From: Dermatophagoides farinae
Taxonomy: Eukaryota; Arthropoda; Arachnida; Sarcoptiformes; Pyroglyphidae
DNA length: 64,000 nt
Direction of reading: 5' to 3'
NCBI RefSeq assembly: GCF_024713945.1
Contig: NC_134681.1
Span: forward strand, 186,001 to 250,000
The notes beneath the pieces are model-generated. The model saw nothing but the letters and a program-made list of their open reading frames with translations, did no database searches and had not been told where the DNA came from. Below, piece after piece: positions 48,464 through 61,900 of the stretch; within the stretch, counting starts at the first letter, position 1; every line of letters starts with the position of its first letter. Both the position numbers and the translations under genes were made by a program.

Positions 48464-50697
48464 TTGTTTGGAGCGTTGAGAATCTAAAAATTTTTTTTTT
48501 TGTTTTCATCACCATCATCATCATCATTTTAACATTGGGCCTGACTTTATCGGTATATGCGCTTTTTTTTCGGTAATGTTTATTATATTACTTTATGTGT
48601 ATAAATTTGAAAAAAAAAATTTTTTTTTCATTCATCCATTTCATTTCATTTCATTTTTCATTATTTCATGCCTCTATGGTATTTGTGTGTGTGTATAAAT
48701 GCAAATGTATGAATTGTATTGGTATTGGTAGTTGTGTGAATCCAAGTAACAAAAAAAAAACAAAAAAAAAATCCATTGATCTATTACACGCGCACATATC
48801 AACCAACCAAATATCATCACATCAAGAAAATATCAAGAGAATCATCACAAGAAAAAGGAGAAAATTTTTTTTTTTTTATAAAATAAAATAAGAAATGAAT
48901 AAGTAGCGTGAGAATGAACAATATTCTCTTCTTTTTTTTTGCATAGAATTTTTTTTCATCATACATAGTGGATGAATGTCATATAACATTGAATCATCAT
49001 TCGCAATATCATCGTCAAAAATTCATTGGATCAAAATTGTAAATTCATTTCTTTTTTGCAGAATATTTTCACTTTGGCCTTTACGAAAAAAAAAAAAAAT
49101 TTTTTTTCTCTTTTTCCATATATATAAAATATAATTTACCAAAGAATTTCTTTTCATTTTTTTTTTCTTTGCCAGCCAACCATACAATCAACAGAAGAAG
49201 ATATTGGCTGATATTCATTCATTGGGTTGATGTGATGAAAAAAAAAAAATAATAATAATAATACAGTGGTGCCAATTGATCATCGACTACTAAAGAAACA
49301 ACATCATCATCATCATCATTATTATTCTGACAACAAAATCTCCTTAACAAACTACAATATATAATAATTTGATAACATTGAAAAAAAAACAACAACAACA
49401 AGAAAAACAAATTCATTTGGTTCATTATTCAACTTTGCTTTCTTTTCTAATTTTTTTTTTCGCAGATTCCAATCATTTTGTATTCGTTGTTTGTGTTTTT
49501 CTGTCTGTGTTTGTCTGTCTGTTGTTTGTGTATAGATGGATTTTACATCACAATATAATCATCAACAGAAAAAAAAACTTGTTTGTATGTACACATTATG
49601 ATTGTTGTTGTGAATTGAAATTTTTTTTTCTCTCGTTATTTTTATTATTATTATTGTTGTTGTTGTTGTTGATGATTTTATTATTTTTACGCTATTTTCT
49701 TTTTCACTCTCTGTGTAGTGTGCGTACATGTCAATTCATCACTTGTGGCGGTGTTGTGTGTGTGTGTGTGTGTGGGTGCGTTTGGATATTTTAAATTCGT
49801 GTTTACTTTATTATAAATACACACACACATTCATTATAATATTCATTCATTCGTAGTTTTTTTTCTGGTTTTTCTGCAAAACTGCAACAAAAATATAAAA
49901 ACAACAACAACAACAACAACAACGACGACGACTACAAGGACAAGCAAAAAAAAAAAATGCGAATTTTGAATCAAACATCACCACCATAATTATTATTATT
50001 ATTATAAAATCACGTACTTTATTTTTCATATATCATTGAACACTTTTGACGATTCGTATGTATGTGTGTGTGTGTGTATATGCGATTCGCATTCATTCAT
50101 CATCCATTTTATTTTTCGCTATTTGTTTGTTGAAAACAATCATCACATGATTGGATAACAGAAGACGACAACGACAACGGCGGCAACAACAAAAAACATA
50201 AAAAGATTCATATTTGTGTTTTTGTGTGTTTGTTTGTGCTTTTTTTTCTCACATAACATTTTGTTTATCATCCATATTGGTTTGTTTGTTTCCCGATTTC
50301 ACAATAATATATATTTGACATTTTTCTGATGATACAACAAACATAGCCATCATCCGAATCATTGCATTATTGGTGGTCGTTGTGAATTTAGCAATTAAAA
50401 ACAATTTAAGAATTTTTGTTTTAAAAAGAATTGTCCATCTTTCATCATCAACAATAAAATAACTAATAGTGACCTTAATGACTAGTGTTATTTTCTTTTT
50501 CATATCCGATAATATTCAAACCGTCGTCGATGTAAACAACAAACGTCTTTCCTGTACTGAAAATTGAACAACAACAACAACAACAGTCATTTTTCTTTCA
50601 AACTTTCAAACTGTTATTCATCCACCCACCCATATCCACCCTGCTTCCCCTCTCCAAAAAAAAAAATAAATTTTTTTTTTTTTGAAAAAACATTACA

Positions 50698-51696
50698 ATG
50701 GCCAATAATTTAACAACATTGGAAGAAAATAAAGAAATGGATTCATCAAAAATTTTGGCTGAAGCATGTGCTGCAGCAGCCGCAGCTGTCGGTGCACAAT
50801 CGACAAATTCACCTACAACCAGTGCACATCCACCAATACCAGTGCCAACAAAAACTCTTTCATTCAAAGTAAATGATCAGATTGGTGATGTTCAAGTCCA
50901 TATTCAAGGTATATAACAAAAAAAAATTATGTTTATGAAATTCAATTACAAATAGTGCACATGTATGAAGCTGAATCATGGATGCATCTATAATTTTTTT
51001 TTATTTGCAACACTATCTCTCTAATTTAATTGTGTGAACATTGTGTGTGTGTGTGTGTGTGTTTGTCGAATTGCAAAAGAATCTCATACATTCAGTAATA
51101 ATAATAAAAAAAAGCTGAATAGAATAAATAGAATTTATGCAATGAGTAAAAATGAAGATACTGTCAAAAAGAAATTCTTGATAATGTTTATATAATAATC
51201 TATCAGCAACAAGAAAAAAAAAAGATCGAAAGAAAAAAGATGAAAAAAAATCGCGTGCAAATATTGCATTAGATATTAGATAGATTCAATCACTAAAACG
51301 CACTCACACACACAAACAAACAAAAAAAAACAAAACAAAAAGAATACGGTGCATTAACAAATAATCTACTGAAATCAATATTATTACCACAAAAAAATGT
51401 GGGAGAAAATATAGAGAGAGAGAGAAAGAGCAAGAATTATTTTCAAAGTGATTCATTCTAATATACATCAATATTTATACTCACAAACACACACACACAC
51501 ACATGGAAAAAAAATTTTTCTAGAACCATCTGGACTAATTATTCTGTTAATGATGATGATGATGATGATGATTATCATGAAAATAGTACTCACATAGAGA
51601 GATTGAACGAACAAACAAAAAAAAAATACAACTATGTGGCCATTCTATTCAGCTATTTTTGATATTAATGATAATGATGATGATGATGATAAAAAT

Positions 51697-51729
<33 letters not shown>

Positions 51730-52182
51730 ATGCTTGAATGAAAAATGTTGATTCGATGTGAAAAATATATAGATCAAAGATTGAGTAGAAGAAAAAAAAA
51801 GAATTGTCATTATATAAAAGAATTAATTGTGGTCTGTGTGTGTGTGTAATGATTAGTTTGAGTGCTGGAAAAAACTTTTTTTCCTGTTTCATTATCATAC
51901 ATGATGCAATTAGATTATCGCATTAAATGTTATATATATACATTTGAAATGATGATCATCATATTGTTATCATCATGATTATTTGAATCAAATTGGTGAT
52001 TATTTTAATCATTTGAAAGGAATAAGAGTGAAAGAAAATCGCCTGACACTGTCATAATTATCATGAATTTTTTTTTATTTTATTTTCAAGGAATCAGATT
52101 TAAAAAAAAATAGAGATCAAATTTTCAGAATCAATGACTTTTCTGACTTGACTTTGATATTGTAAATCTGCGTAGGCGTACA

Positions 52183-52213
<31 letters not shown>

Positions 52214-55200
52214 GAATATAAAGTGCCATATGAAACCGATTGTATAGAAGAAAGAAAAGAATCGGCGACAAAAAAAAAATCTAATTAAAATCATAACATT
52301 GAAATCCCATTAATTCCAGAATATGATGGTGGTAGCATTATATAATGGATATATATAGTTTTACCATAATACTTCATAGAAATGTAAAATTTTGATTGAA
52401 AAGAATCTCTATCTCGATTTTGATCTAGGCATGAGGACACAAATTTCATATTTTGATTGAAATGAATTGATTTTTTTTCCCTTGTTTGAACTTATTATAT
52501 CTAATTATTATCTTCTTTTTTTTCTTAACTTACACACAGGTGAATTGGACGAAAAGAAGGCAATTTTTTTGACTGTACACGATATCGGATTCAATCACAG
52601 GTTGGTTACATTTGTGTTATTAAAATTATTCATTCATATTCAATTTGTGTGTGTGTGTTTTTTTTTTTGTTCATAATATCAATATTCATAGATCAATGAA
52701 AGATTTTGTCGATCTTGATTGCCGTAAGTTGATTTTTTGTTGTTGTTTAATTGCATTTCATTCATTCATTCATTCAGTCATTTTTTTTCACCAAAACAAA
52801 AACAAAAAGTTTGCGAAAGAAATTTTCTGTTAGAATGTTAGAATGTTTATATGATAATTAAAATTCAGGAATTTTAACATGTTTAGATTCTATTTATATA
52901 TAATATATACAAAAATGAAAACAAACGAATAACGAATGATATGAATGTATATGAAATGTTTGTTTGTAATTCTAATCATTATTGTGTTTGTTATTATTTT
53001 TTCTTAAATTTTCTTATTTTTTTTTCATGGAAACATTATAATATTTATTATATTATCATATTGTGAAACAAATCATCAAGTATCGGAAATTCGTATGCGT
53101 TCTGTGTTCATTCATGTTGATGTACCGGGACAAGAAGATGATGCAAAAGATTTGGAACATTTTCCCACTATTCAACAAATAGGTAAGTGTATTTGACTAT
53201 GAATAATATGTATGTGAGAAATATAATTCTCAAAAGTAAAAGATTGAATCATTCAATCGAAAATATGTTGTTGTTGTTGTTGTTGTTGCTGCTGCTGTTG
53301 TTGTTGTTAAATCCTATACTATTTTGAATTTCCGTTTTTTTTTGGTTATGTAGTGTTCAGTGTTGAGTTTAATTTCCGTTTTTATTCATGTATTCCGTAT
53401 TTTCTAATCATTCATTCATTTCTTTTGTATTTTCAATTTATTCTCACTATATATTTTTTTTCGATTATCATTTTGGACGTGGAATGTTTTGTTAATAATA
53501 ATAATATTGTTATATCGTTTTCGTTGTTTACTTTGTATTGGCATAATCCATATATACTATTTTTTTTTTATTGTAATATGGACAAAAAAAAGGCGAAGAA
53601 GTGCTTCTTAAAGTGCTCGATGAATTGAAAATACAATTGTGTGTTGGCATCGGTGATGGTGCCGGTGCCAATATATTGGCCCGTTTTGGACTTGCTCATC
53701 CTGAACGTATACTTGGCTTGGTACTTATCAACCTCGTTTCATTGGGCGTTGGATTCTTAGAATCTATAAAGGAGAAATTCTTTTCCAAACGTCGAAGCTC
53801 ACAGCAATTATGTCCTGAAGAAATTGTGACCATGCACAAGGTAATCATAATTCTTTATTGTTTATGTGAAATGAATTTCATTCTGTTGATTTAATCATCA
53901 ACAATGAGCACACATATATATATACTGAGAATCATTTAGTTTAGTTTTGTTTTTGATTGAGAATATTCTTTTTGTTTTTTTTCTGTTTTTTTTTGATAAT
54001 CAGATTTATTCTCTGTTAGTCACCTTCTTTCATATAGTTGTATTAGTTTTCATCATTACAATCATCATCATCATCATTACGTTTCGTTTCATTATTATTA
54101 TCTTTCATTCTTTTGTTTTTGTTTTTTTTATTCTGTGAATTTCTTTTTATTTGTTTACTTGTCTCTCTATCTCTGTGAAAGAGAACAATCATTTTCCGGA
54201 ATATTTTTTTTTAATCTTTGTTATTTCTCGATAACACTTAATTCTTTACCATATAATAATCATAATAATAATAGACATTTTGTGGTCTAAATTAACTATA
54301 ATAATAATAATAATGACGTTAATCTTCTTTTTTTCATTTATTATCTTGTTATTTGTCTTTCATTTTATATACATTATATAATTGCAAACAATGATGATAA
54401 TGGTTCAACAACAACAACAATAATTATAAATGGGGAAAAAAATCCATGTTGAAACAAAAAAAAACAAACAAAAAATAAATAGCTTGGTAATACTGCCGGT
54501 GATGGTCTCAAATATTTGGTCGATAATTACAGTAGCCATATTAAGAAGATCAATTCGACCAATTTACATAGATTCATGTCTGCATATATGAATCGTAAAG
54601 AAATTGTTGATCTGGGCAATTTGGATATATTATTGGTTACTGGTAGTAAATCACCATTTGCAGCTGGTGTTGAACATATTTATACCAAATGCGACAAACA
54701 GAAAACATCATTACTCAAGGTGGATAATTGTGTAGATGTTGTCAGGTAAGCATTATTATCATTTATTTATTGAACAAAATTTCCAAAAGATCATATGAAT
54801 GAAAAAAAACATAATCAATTATTCAATATTATGCAATTTATATTATTCACTTCTATTTATATATCCAATTTTCTTATCATCATTGACCTTTTACTTTTTA
54901 AATGTTCAAAAAAAAAAAAAAATAGTCAATGCCCGGAGAAATTTGCACAAAGTCTTCTTTTGTTTGTCAAAGGGCTAGGATTTCTGACTTCATTACAGCT
55001 GCCAGGAATCACACATGGAGGTAAGGAAAAATTTAACAATGATTGTTATATGATATTTATTGTAAAAATCTCTGATCTATATTATATCAAAGGCGATACA
55101 CCGCCTAGCAAATCAAGCCTAGCTGCCATTGGAAGACGTCGCACACTTTCCATGGAAGAATATGTGAGTTATTGAAAATTCTTGATTCAAAGAAAAAAAA

Positions 55201-55365
55201 TGATTCTAATTCTTTTTTTTCCATTGAATAGGATATACCTCGAATGAGACGTCTATCATTGACCAAGTGAGTACATAAAAATCATGTCCAATATATTCAA
55301 AAATCTCTTATTGATGTATTAATATCAACATATCACATTTTAATATTTTCAGAGATTCACGATAA
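50698..55365 (+). CDS. NDRG: NDRG family protein (alpha/beta-hydrolase fold)
   Basis: Ten exons: 50698-50908, 52540-52600, 52692-52723, 53081-53182, 53593-53840, 54483-54745, 54926-55020, 55093-55163, 55232-55266, 55353-55365; 1131 nt (376 aa) with all phases agreeing. NDRG proteins have an alpha/beta-hydrolase fold but no enzyme activity and act in stress, growth and vesicle-related signalling; the fly homologue is MESK2. Seen: an Ala-rich N-terminus, GDVQVHIQGELDEKKAIFLT then VHDIGFNHR, FIHVDVPGQEDDA, the former nucleophile elbow GIGDGAGANILARFGLAHPE with Asp in place of Ser, LGLVLINLVSLGVGFLE, and LDILLVTGSKSPF. The C-terminus has GRRRTLSMEEY and RMRRLSLTK, fitting basophilic (AGC) kinase sites as in vertebrate NDRG1. 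The first intron is 1.6 kb, long for this window. The acceptor before exon 5 follows a run of A, which is unusual. Poly-A signals are not obvious. Confidence 0.93.
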
Positions 55366-58300
55366 AAATCAAATGAAATACAGCATCCAAAAAAAAAAAA
55401 AAATAAAAAAGAGACAAAATCGAGTATTGTTTCATCAATTATTTGATTGTATCATTTGTTTCCATCATCCATTCAATTATTCTTCTTCATTCTTATATAA
55501 TACTATCCTTTACTTTTTATTCTGCTCTTGGGTTTTGAATAAATTACAAATTCTCATACGAAAAAAAAACATTTATAAATTAAACCAAAAAAAAAAATCA
55601 ACCCGGTTATACATCAAAAAAAAAATCATCACATCATGTACATCAAGCGACAGCTATTAAATGAATTGCCACAAAGTGAACCAAAATAAATCAACTAACC
55701 AGCTAATCAACTAAACAATAGCTATCAACCATAATGACTACAATACAGCATTAACAACAACAAGAATGACAACAACATCAAACATCACATTAAATTCCAC
55801 GATGATGATTATAAAAATGAAAATGGAGTGAAGAAGACAAAAAAAAACATCAACATTGATTATCATTGTGAATTTGTGTGCTATCCATTTACGAACAAAA
55901 CAAACGAATTGAATCTTTGATGATGACGAATATTAAAACAAACAAACAAAAAACCGGGAAAATACCTACTATACACACACACACACACATAAGCAAACGT
56001 ACTCGACATTATCATTATTATTATAAATAACTATAAATATAAATACAAAAACGGCAACATCAACTACTGATGAAGAAAAAAAAGCATAGCATACGTTGTG
56101 GCCTAAATTTTATTTCATTGTTTGTTCGTTAATAATTGAAACTGTTATGAAAAACATAAAGTTGAAATTGTAATTCATTTTTTCATTCTCTCTCTCTTTA
56201 TCACTCATTTGTTTCTTGTTTTTTTTCTTGCTATATTCTTATTCATTGAAATTCGATACGATTTGATCATTTTTTTTTCTTGATATTATCATTCTGTCTG
56301 TGTAGTGTTTCTTCGATTCATAGCCAACAAATATATATATATATATATGGTCAACAGCGACACCAGCAGAATTCTAAAATTAAAAAAAAAATGATGAATA
56401 TTACTTCATTACATTACTTTTCATCATCATCATCAATTTTATTTCATGATTGATTAATTATTTGTTATGATTTTTTTTTGTGACACACTAAAAAACACAT
56501 TAAACACACACACACATATAAACGCCAAATACTATTACATAAATATTTATATGATGATATGATAAACACACTATTACTACTACTACTACTACTATTCAAA
56601 CAGGCACATTCAAGAATCCAATTTTTTTTTGCTTTTTTGTTTTCATTTGTCGACGAAAAAAAAACAAACAGAACAGATTTAATTTTGAACGAAAAAAAAC
56701 CATATAACAAAACTTTATATGTAGTTTAACGTGATTATTTAGCCTATTCTAATGGCACAATAAATATCCGATCCGTTGGCTTGATAATGACTTAATATTA
56801 GCTTCATTTTCAATTCTATATATTCTTATATATTCGTATCTCTTTCACTCACCATAAAAAAATAATGAATTCTAAATATCAATGTAGAAAATGAATATAA
56901 AAAAAATGTAGAGAAACAATTTAACAAGAGCTGGAAAAAAATTAAACAAAGAATTTTTTTTTTGTTTGTCAGAATTCATCAAAAATATTCAGTTTCATTT
57001 TTTTTTGTTTTTGTTGTTGTTATTCTTTGTTTATTCCGGTTTTTATTTTTGCTTCACTCCCTTCTTGTTGTCAATTTGATTGATCAATTATTTTATCGAT
57101 CAATCGATTGATTGATTGATTGATTGATTAATTTTTTTTTCAACGTAGTCATTTTTTTTGTCTGTTATCTTGTTTGTTTAATTTTTTTTCTTGTTCATTC
57201 AAAAAAAAAAATTCTCTGCATTCTTTATAATTATTATCATTATTATGAACACATTCGTACCAGGAAGTTCATTCAAGCACACACGCACATACACACAGCA
57301 AAAAAAATCCAAAGAATTCATTATGGATCTATTTATGATTGATTAATGAATATTATCATTATTATTATTATTATTAATACTTTATCGTTTAATGATTATT
57401 GATTAAAAACTCAAATACAAATATTGCACTTTTTTTCTGTTATTATATGAATGAAAAAAAAGGTGATTGAAAAAAAAACATCAAAATAAACAAAAACAAC
57501 AAATCCGATTGGAATAATTTATTGAATCGAATGGAATAATTGAATATATCGGATACAAACTTTGAATATGAAAGAATTTGACCATTTTTTTGGGGTTCAA
57601 TATTCATTTCATACATTATAGAAAATATTTTTATTTGGTTTCATATTTGGCAAATCAATTCCAAAATAATAATGTGGACATTGATGAATTTTTTAAATTT
57701 TTCACTGACTTAGTGTGTGTGTGTGTATGTGTATGTGTGTGTTTGTTAACGGGTGGAGAAAAATCACTTTTCATTTTCGGATAAATAAATTAAACAGACA
57801 CATATGAAATGAATGATTGAATAGTTTCAATGATCAAAGAGAATAGAATGTGTGTGTGTGTGTGTGTGTTATAAAAAAGAGCTTCGTTTTTTTTTGCAAA
57901 AATAATTGAAAATGGTAATGTAGAGAAAAAAAAATTGATAAGAAAACAATCAATGTCATGAGATCAGACAAACATACGCAATTTGATTATGATTACTTGA
58001 TCGGTCGATATCGACCAATAACTGTTTTTCGTGTATTTTCATATGTGTGTGTGTATGCATGTGTTCTTCAAATTCAAATCATCATATATATAATTCAAGT
58101 TTCACAATGAAATTTTTTTTTTCAACAAACAAAAGAAAAAAAAACTGAAAAATCAACAATTTTTTTTATATGAAGAAAATTTTTAGCAAAACAAAATGGT
58201 ATATTATATTCACTCTTTGATGCTTAAAATGTATATATAGTGTAGCTGTGTAATAAGTGTGTTTGTGTGTGTGTGTGTTTGTCATCGGATAGCCAAAAAA

Positions 58301-58968
58301 TCATATGAGACAATCGATATGAAGCAACAACAACTGTAGAGAATCAGGAGAGAAAAAAATATGGCGGTAAAAAAAAAATACAATGACAAGAACAAAGAAA
58401 AAAAAATTTGATCCAAATAAATATATATATGGATATATGATAATGGAACATGTGAAAATAAAAATGTTTATCATCATCATTATCGCTACCATCATCATCA
58501 TCATCATCATTATTAATGATTATTACACATATCGGAAAAGTATGTGCCCCCCATTTTTTTTATCTGTATGATGTGATGTGCATAATTTATATATTTATTA
58601 TTAAATGGAATGGACAACATCAAAAGTCAATTTAGAGGGCAAATATTTCAATAATAACAAAATTGTGAAAGAAGAAAGAAAGAGAAATACAAGTAAAATG
58701 AAAAATGTGTGCATGTGTGTGTGTGATTGGCTACCATTATTGTCAAGAAAGGGGAATCAAAATTCAAAAAATCAATGCACTGATTTTCCGGTTTTTTTTC
58801 CAATGAAATTCTTTCACAATGTTTTCATCGTAAGTATGTGAAATATATGCTATGTAATACAATTCAAAATAGAATCCAATAGACTGAATTGATTTTGATA
58901 GACGATCTATTTTTTTTTATTTTTTTTCATTTTCTTCATCGTAACGGCATTTCAGAAGAATAACAAAC
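55366..58968. other. convergent 3' region, no gene seen
   Basis: About 3.6 kb between the stops of NDRG (+) and the RhoGAP gene (-), thus mostly 3' UTR or spacer. Seen: CA/GT runs (55976-55990, 57714-57740, 57850-57869, 58259-58279), TGAT run at 57107-57130, TACTAC run at 56573-56594, ATC/GAT runs (58472-58510), many poly-A/T tracts. Open frames of about 60-95 codons here are repeat-derived. Confidence 0.5.
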
Positions 58969-61900
58969 TCAATCAATATATTCAACATAATTGAGTGGTA
59001 TGAGACCAGTTTTTCCATTCAATGTGCCCTCAAGCCAGCCTGGTTCCCGTGATGGTCGAACTGATGTGTTGATGAAATGAAAGCAAAAAAAAAAAGAATC
59101 ATTAATGAAAAAGAATAAATTAAAAAAACGATTGAATTGAAAGTTGAAAGTTTAAATTTGTCAACAATGCTCATACCATTTGTAATGATCATGTTTGGTT
59201 GAAATGATAGTTCAGAATCGGTACCACCAATACAAACATAACGTGTTCGTACCGTTCTACCAATCGATGATTGTGGTGGTGATGATGGACTGGAAATACT
59301 TGCATATATCGGTTTGCTAACGGGCGGTTGCTGCTGTTGTTGTTGTTGTTGTTGATGATTAAACTGCTGTTGATGATGTGGATGATTCACAACACTGCCA
59401 CCACCTGCACTACTGCCATATAATTCAATAATTGGATCGGCAGTTGTCGAACCAGTTTGATCGACAATTGGATTTCTATTCATTGCCGATGTCGTTGTTG
59501 CCGATTTAATCATTGTAGCCGGTGGCAATTTATATGGGAATTGTGAATGTTCGGGTGTCGATGGTAATGACGTCGATGATGATGATGAAAAATTTACCGG
59601 TCTTGAAGAATGTTGTTGCATTGATTGTGTATTTGGTATTGATATAAAACCACTTTGCAAAGCTATCGATTCATTTGTTATTGGACTATAGTTATTTTTA
59701 CTGATTGATTCTAATTTTGATCCCGTTTCATTACTATCTGAACGAAGGAGACTTGCATAATTTGAATTTGGTGGCATTATACCAATACTAGTCATTGGTC
59801 GATTATAGATTATATTTGAATTCGGTCCAGTCGGACTTTTTTTCTGCATTGCATCACCTGAAAAAGCGGCGGACAATTCATTATTATAATGAAGATTTTG
59901 ATAAGAAATTGAAGGTTGTAATAAATGATTCGAATTGGTTCGAATCTGTCCATATATAGAATTGGCCGGAATTTGTTTATAAAACATTTGATGCTGCTGC
60001 TGTTGTTGTTGTTGTTGTTGATGTGGCTGTGAATACAAGTGTTGCTGTTGTTGTTGCTGTAGTGTATTGGCCATTGTTGAAAGTGTCGTCGATCCTAATG
60101 ATGGTGACGGTGATGATGATGATAAAGAAAGATGGAGTGCACGGCGTGATGCCGTATTATTACAATTAAGTTGCTGTTGTTGTTGTTGTTGTTGTGGTTG
60201 AATTTGATAATGTGGATAAGTAGAATAATTGATTGAATACTGTTTTGAATGTTGTGCATGTAACATGGCCGTTGAAGATCCATTCATATTTTGGCCAACA
60301 GAATTCAATGCATTCTGATTATTACAATACAAAGCTCTAGATTTTGTTTGTATATTTGCTGTATGTAATTGATCTTGACTGTTGCTTCGACATATATTCG
60401 TTGGTGATTGCTGTTGGTTCAACGATGGCGGTAATAAACGATTATTCATCGTAGACATTGGAGTTTCATAGATTGTTTTGGCATAATGTTGCTGTTGTTG
60501 TTGTTGTTGGCTAATTGGTACGTTTGGCAACGGACGTTGTTGTATCTGACTATTCATATAATTCTGATTAACTGTTGAAGTTAGATAATTGGTAATTGGT
60601 TGGACTTGTTCTAATTCCATTTGTGTTGGTTTAGTCAGAAAAAACTGTAAAATAAAATCAGATGATAAGTGTGTGGATGATTACTACTTATTATTATAAA
60701 AAATACCTTCTCATAGTTTTCAATCAATAATTCGGCAATAACATTGACAAATTTGATATCCATAATTGCAGCAACAGATTCTTCTGCTGTACGTAGTAAT
60801 GTTGGACCAAAACAAACACCAAGATTGGATGAAGTCATCAGATTCTTGTCATGTAATTTGGCAACTCTATTAAGGATAAAAAAAAATTCGATTATCAAAG
60901 CTTAGATAAACAATACATACTTTTGAAGATGTTCAATAAGAATTTTAAGAACTTTAAAATTGATCGGTGGCAAACGATGCACAAGTTGATGAATCTTTTC
61001 GATTCGTAAAGCTCTATTTTCCAATTCTAATAAAGAAAGAACGAATAAAATTTATAAAGATTGGATTCGAAATAATAAAAAGCATAAAAACAATACATAC
61101 TCGCAGCTGTTATGAATAAATGATGTAATTGAAATGTCATAATTGGTTCGGCTAAATTCCGAAGATAGCTTTTCAAAGCACTGGTCAATGTTTTTGTTTC
61201 AAAATCCTCTGAATCGACATTAAAATTTGGTAATAAATCTGTACGATCAATATCATGTTCATGATCTTCATGATTCTGATTGATTGACTTAGATTGTGCA
61301 AACATATCCATCAATGTACGAACACGGCTAGCTACACCAACCATTCGATAAATTCCTTTTTGATCTAGGCCATGAGATTCGATTGTTCGAATACATTTCT
61401 TAACAAACCAATAACCTTCAGCATCCAATTGATACGTTTCATTTAGATGACTATCAATAGTGTTTTTCAAATTATCACTATTAATTTTATTAGAATTTTG
61501 TTTTCCCGATTTTTGACCACTTAAATTCGTCGGATATGGATCACGAGCATTCAATGTTTCAAGCCAATACTTGTAATCTTCTTCAGATATGGCCTGAAAT
61601 GTATAAATGACAACTTGAGCCGAACCATCATTTGAGGATGAATTCGTATTCTGTGAATTATTGGAATGTTTTTGGATAGCCATATTATTACCAACACTGC
61701 CACTATTACTACCTCCTCCATTTGTTGTTGCAGAATGATTATGACCAGAATGGTGATGATGATGATGATTAGAATTCAATATTTCTGGTTGTGCCACAAT
61801 ATCAAAACAGAAACGTCTATCAATGGTATCCTGATTTCTTTTAATACATTCTTTTATGGTAATCTCGTCTGTAGATACAATTTTCCCAGTAGTTTGAGTA

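Larger units (their letters stand above)
43900..50690. other. gene-poor region with microsatellites
   Basis: About 6.8 kb with no supportable gene. Seen: CGCT tetramer run at 44381-44397, a hairpin-forming inverted repeat at 44138-44196, GT/CA runs (44758-44775, 45039-45066, 46863-46880, 47884-47909, 48434-48462, 49756-49774, 50062-50077), poly-A of 24 at 47233-47256, poly-T of 28 at 47581-47608, ACA/TTG and CAT triplet runs. The last kilobase should hold the promoter and leader of the NDRG gene. Confidence 0.5.

Noticed and set aside
49369-49794. 141-codon open frame rich in Phe, Leu and Val
   Set aside because: Built from T-rich homopolymers, TTG and GT runs; no ordered hydrophobic-segment pattern or neighbours suggesting a gene.
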